Part shown: one piece after another, positions 1-4,681 of the stretch
How the letters are laid out: each line of letters opens with the position of its first letter
Position numbering within the stretch: the first letter of the stretch is position 1
Assembly: GCA_964346665.1 (NCBI GenBank)
Contig: CAYFVC010000056.1
Coordinates: forward strand, 1-5,568
Direction: 5' to 3'
Length of the DNA stretch: 5,568 bases
From: JAZGEG01 sp964346665
Lineage (GTDB): Archaea; Aenigmatarchaeota; Aenigmatarchaeia; QMZP01; QMZT01
Notes under the pieces: generated by a model
Told to the model about the DNA's origin: nothing
Seen by the model: the letters and a program-made list of their open reading frames with translations, nothing else
The model's database searches: none
Position numbers and translations under genes: made by a program

Positions 1-244
1 TTGAAACCTTCCCGGAGGGTATGGGGCTCCCCGGCTTGTTAACCCTGTCCGCCTCGACATCAACATAGTCATTGAACACGTTCCCCGCTCCTGTTATCAG
101 AAAAACCGCCGCTATTCCAAATAAGAAAGGGAACGTGTAAAGACTTCCCAAGTTGGCACTAACCGCGATTAACCCCCCGACAAAAACACCTATTATCCCC
201 ATTACCCCGTTTAAAGGTCTCACCATCCCTAACAATTCGAGCAT
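1..244 (-). CDS. ubiA: UbiA-family prenyltransferase, probable digeranylgeranylglyceryl phosphate synthase (partial, C-terminus outside window)
   Basis: The visible 81 residues are the N-terminal part of a polytopic UbiA-superfamily prenyltransferase. In archaea this family includes the enzyme that adds the second geranylgeranyl chain to geranylgeranylglyceryl phosphate, an early step of membrane ether-lipid synthesis at the cytoplasmic membrane. Seen directly: an N-terminal MVRPLNGVMG segment at residues 7-16, a first hydrophobic helix (about 14-30), a second (about 38-54), then the Mg2+/diphosphate motif NDYVDVEADRVNK at 58-70 with D59, D62 and D66 in the family NDxxDxxxD pattern, followed by PIPSG (74-78). 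Archaeal paralogues making other prenylated products share this motif, so substrate is inferred. The residue before PIPSG is Ser73, where the family usually has Arg. The start ATG at 244 lies 41 bp after the L40e stop on the same strand. The symbol is family-level only. Confidence 0.85.
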   Translation of the reverse strand, partial: MLELLGMVRPLNGVMGIIGVFVGGLIAVSANLGSLYTFPFLFGIAAVFLITGAGNVFNDYVDVEADRVNKPGSPIPSGKVS

Positions 245-263
245 AATATAACCTTTATAGTGA

Positions 264-275
264 AGAATTTAAAAA
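264..275 (-). promoter_or_regulatory. TATA-like box for the prenyltransferase gene
   Basis: Read on the minus strand, TTTTTAAATT lies about 26 bp upstream of the ATG at 244, the position expected for a leaderless archaeal promoter. The 41-bp spacer is AT-rich throughout, so the match could be fortuitous and co-transcription with the L40e gene remains possible. Confidence 0.35.
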
Positions 276-285
276 CTTTGAAGAA

Positions 286-462
286 TTAAACCTTGTGTTC
301 CTTCTTTATGGGCCTGAGCTGTTTCCTTTTGCACTTCCTGCACTTGATCTTCCCTGCCCTGACCTTGATCAGGTCCGCGCGCATCCTAGCCCCGCACTTC
401 ATGCAAATGAAAACGCGATGGAAGATCCTCCCTTCCGCTTCCGGAAATTTCTGCCTCGGCAT
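286..462 (-). CDS. rpl40e: 50S ribosomal protein L40e
   Basis: This is a 58-residue, strongly basic zinc-ribbon protein of the large ribosomal subunit. It matches archaeal L40e: two CxxC knuckles (C20/C23 and C41/C44) and the family-typical end LRPIKKEHK. In eukaryotes the same protein is made as a ubiquitin fusion; here it stands alone. An in-frame ATG at 471 would add three residues (MVI). I chose the ATG at 462 because MPRQKF looks like a normal L40e start and because the TATA box at 485-494 is about 27 bp from 462, which suits a leaderless transcript. The 17-residue linker between the knuckles is longer than in the short L40e proteins I recall from methanogens. The gene precedes the prenyltransferase gene on the same strand. 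Confidence 0.93.
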   Translation of the reverse strand: MPRQKFPEAEGRIFHRVFICMKCGARMRADLIKVRAGKIKCRKCKRKQLRPIKKEHKV

Positions 463-484
463 AATAACCATTTATAACGTGATT

Positions 485-494
485 AATTTATATA
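485..494 (-). promoter_or_regulatory. TATA box of the L40e gene
   Basis: On the minus strand the sequence reads TATATAAATT, centred about 27 bp upstream of the ATG at 462. No Shine-Dalgarno sequence lies between it and the start, so the mRNA is probably leaderless or nearly so. This spacing also argues against the alternative start at 471. Confidence 0.65.
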
Positions 495-565
495 CTTTTT
501 GCCTGAAATTAATCTAATTTTATCTTTTCCATGAAAAAATCAATATATACCGCCAAACTATAAGC

Positions 566-573
566 TTTATATT
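566..573 (+). promoter_or_regulatory. TATA-like box of the 219-aa orphan gene
   Basis: TTTATATT is centred about 25 bp before the ATG at 595, as expected for a leaderless archaeal mRNA. No purine-rich ribosome binding site precedes the start. Together with the L40e box it makes the 132-bp gap at 463-594 a divergent promoter region. Confidence 0.5.
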
Positions 574-594
574 TATTAACAGAATAGTTATGGA

Positions 595-1254
595 ATGGTA
601 GACTATATAATAGATACCAAAGAGCTTAATCCAAATGGAAAGTTCTGGAAAAACTTCTTTTCTGATAACATTTACCTTTCTATTAGTAAAAATTTGATTG
701 AAAAACAGAGGTATGAAAACAAAGAGCAACATGCAGTTGTAGTTAAGTGCAAAGACAGCAACGTTCAAGTGACCTTATTTTCAGAAAAGAAGAAAGAGGA
801 AATAGATTTAGAGACTAAAAATTTATTTGCTATCTATACTGATAGCACCTGCCCAGAAGATTCACTAACTCTCCCAACCTCAAAGGACCTTTCGCTTTTG
901 GACCTCCAAACAAATTACAGGGAGAGACCTATTCACTGTGCAACTCGTTATAACCCTGAAACCAAGAATATCGAAAAAATAATTTATCAAAGAAAAAAAG
1001 CCCCTCCTCCTATAAGTGCAATTTTGAGTTTCCTTTCATGCAAAACGAGTTTTAAAAGACGGTTTACAAAAAGATACGAGAAAAGAGCTAAAAAAAGAAT
1101 CGAAAAGGAAGGGATAAAAAACACCCCGGAGGCACTTTCAGTAATAGCCGAGGAACTCATGAAAACAGGTAAATACAACGCTGATGTAATACTCATGGAT
1201 AAAAGAGGGATAAAAGAGATGCCTAATTTCGAAAATTATGCTTTTGAAGAATGA
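595..1254 (+). CDS. Hypothetical protein, AT-rich orphan (219 aa)
   Basis: I do not recognise this protein. It is soluble-looking, with no signal peptide or clear membrane helix, and rich in Lys and Glu. The N-terminal half (about 1-130) alternates short strand-like and polar stretches. A proline run KKAPPP (about 134-139) and a Cys-containing hydrophobic patch (about 140-150) lead into a very basic helical segment (about 151-172, KRRFTKRYEKRAKKRIEK) that could bind nucleic acid or form a coil. The C-terminal part (about 176-219) looks helical and then strand-like. Support for a real gene: 219 codons open in strongly AT-rich DNA, a TATA-like box at the right distance, and no competing long frame. 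Base composition differs sharply from nadB (15 of 60 G+C at 781-840 against 30 of 60 at 2041-2100), which suggests recent acquisition or an orphan origin. Its last 32 bp overlap the 3' end of nadB tail to tail. Confidence 0.7.
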   Translation: MVDYIIDTKELNPNGKFWKNFFSDNIYLSISKNLIEKQRYENKEQHAVVVKCKDSNVQVTLFSEKKKEEIDLETKNLFAIYTDSTCPEDSLTLPTSKDLSLLDLQTNYRERPIHCATRYNPETKNIEKIIYQRKKAPPPISAILSFLSCKTSFKRRFTKRYEKRAKKRIEKEGIKNTPEALSVIAEELMKTGKYNADVILMDKRGIKEMPNFENYAFEE

Positions 1255-2743
1255 TGTGCTTCTCCCAACCTTTCGATTTTCTCGGATAATCCTCCCTGAA
1301 GTGAACACCTCTCGATTCCCTCCTTTCAAGAGCGAACCTCGCGATCAATTTCGAGACCAGAATCATGTTACCTAATTCTATAATCTGTGGGTTTATCCCC
1401 TTGCTTTCTATCCTCCTGAACTCCGCTTCCATTCTCTCTACCCTTTCCAAAACCCTTTCCAGACCTTTCGAATCCCTTATCATCCCCGCATTCCTCCACA
1501 TAAGTTTTCGGAGACTTCTCCTTATGGTATAAGGCTTGGCCGAGGAAACCCTGAGTTTCCCGGTTTTTTTCTTCAAGATCCTTTTACCCTTTACGTATTT
1601 TCTCGCCGCCAGGAGCGCCCTTGAGGAAAAGACGAGGGATTCTAGCAAAGAATTGGAAGCGAGCCTGTTCGCTCCGTGAACCTGCGTGCATGCAAGCTCC
1701 CCGAATACGAAAAGCCCCTCAATATTCGTTCTCCCGAACGTATCCGTTTTCAACCCTCCGCACGCGTAGTGCACAGCGGGTTCCACCGGAATTTTATCCT
1801 TCGTGATGTCGATTCCGTGTTCCAAACAAGTTCTGTAGATTTTCGGGAACCTCTTTTTCAGGAATTCCGAATCCTTGTGAGTTATGTCCATATAAACCTT
1901 ACCCTTCTCCCTCTCCTTCAGTATCGCTCTTGCAACCACATACCTGTTCCCTAGCTCGTTCACGAACCTCTTCCCTTTCGAATTCCTTAGTATTCCTCCT
2001 TCCCCCCTGACAGCCTCGGAGATCACGAAGAAGGGTTTCCCTCCCCTCTTGAAAGCGGTTGGATGGAACTGGACGAATTCCAGATCCTTAACCTCACATC
2101 CCGCCCGGAAACCCATTGCTATCCCATCCCCTGTCGCTATTCTGGAGTTCGAGGTATTCTCGAATATTTCACCCAACCCCCCTGTCGCTAGCACCACGGC
2201 CTTGGCGAAGAAATCTTTCATTTTCTTTCTCCCCTTGTCAAAAACCCTCGCCCCTATGCACCTCCCGTTATCGATTATGAGATCGAATGCCATGTGCTTT
2301 TCGAATACCCTAATGTTCCTGTCCTTCCTCACACTACTTACTAGCGATCTTTCAACTTCCATCCCGGTCTTGTCTCCCTTGTGAACGATCCTCTTACTCG
2401 AATGACCTCCTTCCTTTCCCAGCTCAAAATCCTCCCCTTTCCTGTCGAACTTCGTACCGAACGAAACTAGCCTTTCAATCTCCCTAGGAGCGTTCTCCAC
2501 CATTATCCTGACCGCCTCCTTATCACAAAGCCCGTCCCCTGCCCTGAGCGTGTCCTTCAAATGGAGATCAAAACTGTCCATTCGCGAGAGGACCGCAGCA
2601 ATACCACCCTGCGCGAAATTCGTGTTCGATTCTATAAGGTCCTTTTTCGTGATCAGGCAAACCCTTCCAAACTTACTTGCCTGCAGAGCGAAATTAAGAC
2701 CAGCGATCCCCGATCCAATAACAAGAAAATCAGACTTTATCAT
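1223..2743 (-). CDS. nadB: L-aspartate oxidase NadB
   Basis: This FAD enzyme oxidises L-aspartate to iminoaspartate, the first step of de novo NAD synthesis, in the cytoplasm; electrons go to oxygen or, in anaerobes, fumarate. The 506-residue chain has the family order: N-terminal dinucleotide fold with GSGIAGL (10-16), SNTNFAQGGIAA (39-50), REGGHS-like EGGHS with E111, VQFHPTA with H227, EAVRGEGG with R246, the capping-domain DITHK segment (286-290), EPAVHYACGG with H325, and HGANRLASNSLLE with R360, then the helical C-terminal domain ending near RGVHFREDYP. E111, H227, R246, H325 and R360 correspond to the active-site set of E. coli NadB, and the EGGHS and HYACGG blocks separate it from succinate dehydrogenase flavoproteins. 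A TATA-like box about 25 bp upstream and no Shine-Dalgarno suggest leaderless mRNA. The last codons overlap the opposing orphan gene. The product feeds NadA, encoded about 400 bp upstream. Confidence 0.96.
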   Translation of the reverse strand: MIKSDFLVIGSGIAGLNFALQASKFGRVCLITKKDLIESNTNFAQGGIAAVLSRMDSFDLHLKDTLRAGDGLCDKEAVRIMVENAPREIERLVSFGTKFDRKGEDFELGKEGGHSSKRIVHKGDKTGMEVERSLVSSVRKDRNIRVFEKHMAFDLIIDNGRCIGARVFDKGRKKMKDFFAKAVVLATGGLGEIFENTSNSRIATGDGIAMGFRAGCEVKDLEFVQFHPTAFKRGGKPFFVISEAVRGEGGILRNSKGKRFVNELGNRYVVARAILKEREKGKVYMDITHKDSEFLKKRFPKIYRTCLEHGIDITKDKIPVEPAVHYACGGLKTDTFGRTNIEGLFVFGELACTQVHGANRLASNSLLESLVFSSRALLAARKYVKGKRILKKKTGKLRVSSAKPYTIRRSLRKLMWRNAGMIRDSKGLERVLERVERMEAEFRRIESKGINPQIIELGNMILVSKLIARFALERRESRGVHFREDYPRKSKGWEKHIILQKHNFRN

Positions 2744-2765
2744 TAGGGTAATTTGTATTTCTGGG

Positions 2766-2771
2766 TTTAAA
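2766..2771 (-). promoter_or_regulatory. TATA-like box of nadB
   Basis: TTTAAA, centred about 25 bp upstream of the nadB ATG at 2743, with AT-rich flanks. A second candidate (TTTATAAAC on the minus strand, about 2786-2794) lies farther away and would give a leader of about 20 nt. nadB and the 110-aa orphan diverge from this 84-bp gap. Confidence 0.45.
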
Positions 2772-2801
2772 TGCCTTTGTTAATGTTTATAAATCTTACC
2801 A

Positions 2802-2809
2802 TATATAAA
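2802..2809 (+). promoter_or_regulatory. TATA box of the 110-aa orphan gene
   Basis: TATATAAA is centred about 23 bp before the ATG at 2828, consistent with a leaderless or near-leaderless transcript. It falls downstream of the in-frame ATG at 2771, so that earlier start is unlikely to be in the mRNA. Confidence 0.55.
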
Positions 2810-2827
2810 CTACTAATAAGTGGTATT

Positions 2828-3160
2828 ATGTCACTGATAAAATATAACGAGAAGACAGAGCTGTATCTTACTAATGAAATCAAAGAAGCCGCAGGTACTT
2901 ACTTTGGAAAACTTAACAATTTGATTGGAAAGGGAGAATTCCCTACTTTCTGCAGTTTTGCAAACAAGGTTATTTCAGAAGAAGATAGGAGAGGATATTT
3001 AAAGGAATTTTTAAAGAAAGAAGTCGGGATTGGCGAAAAAGAAACAGGTGGAATGATAGCAGATATCATTAGTTCAATCCATTCAGTTGTTTCTGAAGAA
3101 TCTTATGAAACCTCATTACCAGAAATCCCTAGAGGCATAAATTTAAAGAGATTCACTTAA
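2828..3160 (+). CDS. Hypothetical protein (110 aa) between nadB and nadA
   Basis: I do not recognise this small, probably cytoplasmic protein. Seen directly: a largely alpha-helical, charged chain with no signal peptide; an N-terminal helix-like stretch (about 7-34), a segment FPTFCSFANKVISEED (38-53) with the only Cys, a Lys/Glu-rich helix (55-66), a short hydrophobic helix (about 75-88, MIADIISSIHSVVS), and a tail. An in-frame ATG at 2771 would add 19 hydrophobic residues, but the TATA box at 2802-2809 lies inside that extension, so I start at 2828. The gene opposes both NAD genes, separating nadB from nadA, and its last 8 bp overlap the 3' end of nadA. It is less G+C rich than its neighbours (22 of 60 at 2881-2940 against 35 of 60 at 3781-3840). 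Nothing in the sequence shows a role in NAD metabolism. Confidence 0.65.
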   Translation: MSLIKYNEKTELYLTNEIKEAAGTYFGKLNNLIGKGEFPTFCSFANKVISEEDRRGYLKEFLKKEVGIGEKETGGMIADIISSIHSVVSEESYETSLPEIPRGINLKRFT

Positions 3161-4052
3161 ATTCCAACATCTTTTCCAACGCTTTCCTCGCTCGTTCTGC
3201 GATTTCTTTTGGAACTTTGACTTCATAATTCTCATCCTTGAGCGATTTGTAAACCTTTTCGAGCGTGATCTTCTTCATGTTCTCACAGATACCCGCGCAC
3301 GGATAAAACTTCTTCCCAGGGACTTCCCTTCGCAGCCTATTGCACATTCCCTCCTCCGTGACCACGATGAACTCCTTGACATTCGAGGATTTAGCGTATT
3401 TAATCATCCCTCCTGTCCCAGTCACGAAATCCGAGACCCTAAGGACATCCAGAGGGGATTCAGGATGAGAAATAACCTCAGATCCCTGATGTTCTTTTTT
3501 CATTCGCTCCACATCCTTTTTCAAAACCCTGTCATGCACGATACAAAACCCGGGCCACAGAATTAGATTTTTCCTGGTCCTTTCCTCCACCCATTTACCA
3601 AGGTTGTAATCAGGGATGAAAATTATTTCACCCTCCAGCGATTCCACAATTTTCAAAACATTAGTTGACGTGCAAATGATATCGCTCTCCGCCTTGGTCT
3701 CCGCAGTAGTGTTAATATAGCAAACTACCTTCGCCCCAGGCTTGTCCCTTTTCAGCATCCTGAGCCTTTCTATATCCACCATCGCCGTCATCGGACACTT
3801 CGCTCCGGAATCAGGGTGTAACACACGCTTGTCCGGGTTCAGGATCTTCGCAGCCTCAGTCATGAAGTCCACCCCGCAGAAAACGATTACCTCCGCATTC
3901 GTAGCCTTCGCTTGCATGCTCAGTCCGAACGAATCCCCTATGAAATCCGCTACCTCATAAATTTCAGGTCTCTGGTAGTTGTGCGCGAGGATCACGGCAT
4001 TTTTCTTTTTCTTCAGCTCCAGAATTTTCTTGATAAGCTCTTTTTTGTCCAT
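3153..4052 (-). CDS. nadA: Quinolinate synthase NadA
   Basis: This cytoplasmic [4Fe-4S] enzyme condenses iminoaspartate, made by NadB, with dihydroxyacetone phosphate to give quinolinate for NAD synthesis. At 299 residues it is the compact archaeal form with the three-fold repeated fold. Seen directly: LAHNYQ with H24 and Y26, then EVADFIGDSFGLS (33-45); VFCGVDFMTEAAKILNP (57-73); cluster ligand C86 in AKCPMT; YIN (112-114) with Y112 and N114; ligand C170 in WPGFCIVH; SHPES (195-199) with H196 and E198; TGTGGM (211-216); and ligand C256 in CAGICENMK. C252 is an additional nearby Cys. The family assigns one cluster Cys per domain, matching C86, C170 and C256. The ATG at 4052 is 26 bp after the rnp2 stop on the same strand. 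No Shine-Dalgarno is seen, but a TATA-like box overlaps the rnp2 stop, so it may be transcribed alone or with rnp2. Confidence 0.97.
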   Translation of the reverse strand: MDKKELIKKILELKKKKNAVILAHNYQRPEIYEVADFIGDSFGLSMQAKATNAEVIVFCGVDFMTEAAKILNPDKRVLHPDSGAKCPMTAMVDIERLRMLKRDKPGAKVVCYINTTAETKAESDIICTSTNVLKIVESLEGEIIFIPDYNLGKWVEERTRKNLILWPGFCIVHDRVLKKDVERMKKEHQGSEVISHPESPLDVLRVSDFVTGTGGMIKYAKSSNVKEFIVVTEEGMCNRLRREVPGKKFYPCAGICENMKKITLEKVYKSLKDENYEVKVPKEIAERARKALEKMLEFK

Positions 4053-4073
4053 AATACCATTTAGGAAACATTC

Positions 4074-4082
4074 AATATTTAA
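4074..4082 (-). promoter_or_regulatory. TATA-like box of nadA
   Basis: On the minus strand TTAAATATT is centred 26 bp upstream of the nadA ATG and spans the stop codon of rnp2. It fits a leaderless promoter, but it is AT-rich sequence at a gene end and read-through from rnp2 is equally plausible. Confidence 0.4.
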
Positions 4083-4417
4083 GAATTTAACTTTTTCTTC
4101 CCGGATTTTATCGTACCGGAAACCCTCGTTGTCTGGAAAATCACTCTCGAATCCCCTATCTGATGGATGAGTGCTAAACCCACCTTCACGTCATCCACGT
4201 ACTTGTGCGAGCATTGAATTACTCCCTTATTAGCCTTCCACAAATTCTTTATGACCCAGGGCTTCCCCCTAGCGAATTTCTCGCTCCCCATCCAGTTGAG
4301 AAGGGAATTCATTACAGCGTTCTTGACCTCCGGATATCCCAAGCTCCCGCTAGTATGAACCCTGAAGAAAACATAACGCTTCCTTTCCCTTTGACTCGGG
4401 AGTTTTTTCAGCCTCAT
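4079..4417 (-). CDS. rnp2: Ribonuclease P protein component 2 (Pop5/Rnp2)
   Basis: This is one of the protein subunits of archaeal RNase P, the ribonucleoprotein that removes 5' leaders from pre-tRNA. It pairs with Rpp30 and acts on the catalytic domain of the RNA. The 112-residue length is normal. Seen directly: the N-terminal signature LPSQRERKRYVFFRV (6-20); a central helical region with GSEKFARGKPWVIKNLW (44-60); GVIQCSHKYVDDVKVGLALIHQIG (65-88), matching the family's GIIRCxHxxVDxVRxAL pattern; and VSGTIKSGKKK near the C-terminus (99-109), the basic end typical of archaeal Pop5. It is the first gene of a minus-strand pair with nadA. A TATA-like box sits about 29 bp upstream and no Shine-Dalgarno is apparent. 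It diverges from the winged-helix regulator across a 264-bp repeat-bearing spacer. Confidence 0.9.
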   Translation of the reverse strand: MRLKKLPSQRERKRYVFFRVHTSGSLGYPEVKNAVMNSLLNWMGSEKFARGKPWVIKNLWKANKGVIQCSHKYVDDVKVGLALIHQIGDSRVIFQTTRVSGTIKSGKKKLNS

Positions 4418-4441
4418 ATTAATTCATGTTGTATTACAATA

Positions 4442-4449
4442 TTATAAAT
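4442..4449 (-). promoter_or_regulatory. TATA box of rnp2
   Basis: On the minus strand ATTTATAA is centred about 29 bp upstream of the rnp2 ATG at 4417. The surrounding 40 bp is almost pure A+T, so the exact box is uncertain, but a core promoter here is likely. Confidence 0.5.
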
Positions 4450-4484
4450 AATAATATAGACCAGACATTTTCTCTACCAAAAGG

Positions 4485-4492
4485 TATAAAAA
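4485..4492 (+). promoter_or_regulatory. Candidate TATA box of the winged-helix regulator
   Basis: TATAAAAA lies within GGTATAAAAAAC. A transcript from it would start near 4513-4516 and carry a leader of roughly 165 nt. A second candidate, TTTAAATA at 4504-4511, would place the start near 4533 with a leader of about 150 nt. I see no good TATA box 22-29 bp before the ATG at 4682, so this gene probably has a long leader containing the 47-bp repeats. Confidence 0.4.
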
Positions 4493-4523
4493 ACTTACCT
4501 GCATTTAAATAAACAATTATAAT

Positions 4524-4535
4524 CACTTCGAAGTG
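4524..4535. repeat. 12-bp perfect palindrome
   Basis: CACTTCGAAGTG reads the same on both strands. It lies at or just after the candidate transcription starts of the regulator and 10 bp before the first tandem repeat. It could be a dimer-binding operator or, less likely, a tight RNA hairpin. Its TTCGAA core also appears at the junctions of the 47-bp repeats. Confidence 0.7.
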
Positions 4536-4544
4536 TTAACATAG

Positions 4545-4660
4545 GAAAGACAACTTAAACTGTAAATCCAGGTTGTCAGCCTTTAACGTTCGAAAGACAA
4601 CCTAAACTGTAAATCCAAGTTGTCAGCCTTTAACGTTCGAAAGACGACCCAAGTCGTCAG
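4545..4660. repeat. 47-bp tandem repeats with internal dyads (two full copies plus a shortened third)
   Basis: Copy 1 is 4545-4591, copy 2 is 4592-4638, and a shortened copy 3 is 4639-4660. Copies 1 and 2 differ at only two positions (11 and 27). Each holds inverted arms GACAAC and GTTGTC, at 4549-4554/4572-4577 and 4596-4601/4619-4624, separated by 17 bp. Copy 3 lacks repeat positions 12-24, a 13-bp deletion, and carries GACGAC (4643-4648) and GTCGTC (4653-4658) four bases apart. The two changes restore perfect pairing. After position 4660 the repeat similarity ends. The array lies immediately upstream of the regulator's start. It may be an operator array, a structured 5' leader, or both. 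Confidence 0.85.
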
Positions 4661-4665
4661 TCTAT

Positions 4666-4680
4666 ATCTTAGAGGAAGAT
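4666..4680 (+). promoter_or_regulatory. Shine-Dalgarno site framed by a small inverted repeat
   Basis: GAGG at 4672-4675 sits six bases before the ATG at 4682 and decides that start. It is framed by ATCTT (4666-4670) and AAGAT (4676-4680), so in RNA a five-pair stem would hold AGAGG in its loop. The stem is short and AU-rich, so whether it forms is uncertain. Confidence 0.55.
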
Positions 4681-4681
4681 C

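Noticed and set aside
520..768. 82-aa hydrophobic open frame on the minus strand
   Set aside because: It is antisense to the start of the 219-aa gene and that gene's promoter. Its hydrophobic look follows from the AT-rich, Lys-rich opposite strand.
987..1329. Two minus-strand open frames of 69 and 63 aa
   Set aside because: They are shadows of the 219-aa gene and the nadB 3' end, with no promoter or ribosome binding site of their own.
2049..2384. 111-aa plus-strand open frame inside nadB
   Set aside because: It lies wholly antisense to conserved NadB codons and its composition follows from them.
2797..2825. TACCA/TGGTA inverted arms flanking the orphan's TATA box
   Set aside because: Only five bases per arm, and the right arm is part of the common GGTATT-ATG start motif, so a specific operator is not supported.
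2771..2827. N-terminal extension of the 110-aa orphan
   Set aside because: The added 19 residues would be hydrophobic, but the best TATA box lies inside the extension, so the codons are probably not transcribed.
3742..3960. 72-aa plus-strand open frame inside nadA
   Set aside because: It is antisense to the conserved region around NadA residues 31-103 and has no start signals.
4128..4133. Extra GTTGTC half-site inside rnp2
   Set aside because: It is a single six-base match in coding sequence without a partner arm, expected by chance.
4205..4447. 80-aa plus-strand open frame over rnp2
   Set aside because: It is antisense to the conserved Pop5 core and reads through the rnp2 promoter.
4581..4640. 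tRNA-like or box C/D guide RNA
   Set aside because: GTTCGAA resembles a T-loop, but there is no acceptor stem, anticodon arm or CCA context, and no C box (RTGATGA) accompanies the single CTGA seen on the minus strand.
4545..4660. CRISPR array
   Set aside because: The whole 47-bp period is repeated, including what would be spacers, there are fewer than three full copies, and no cas gene is present.
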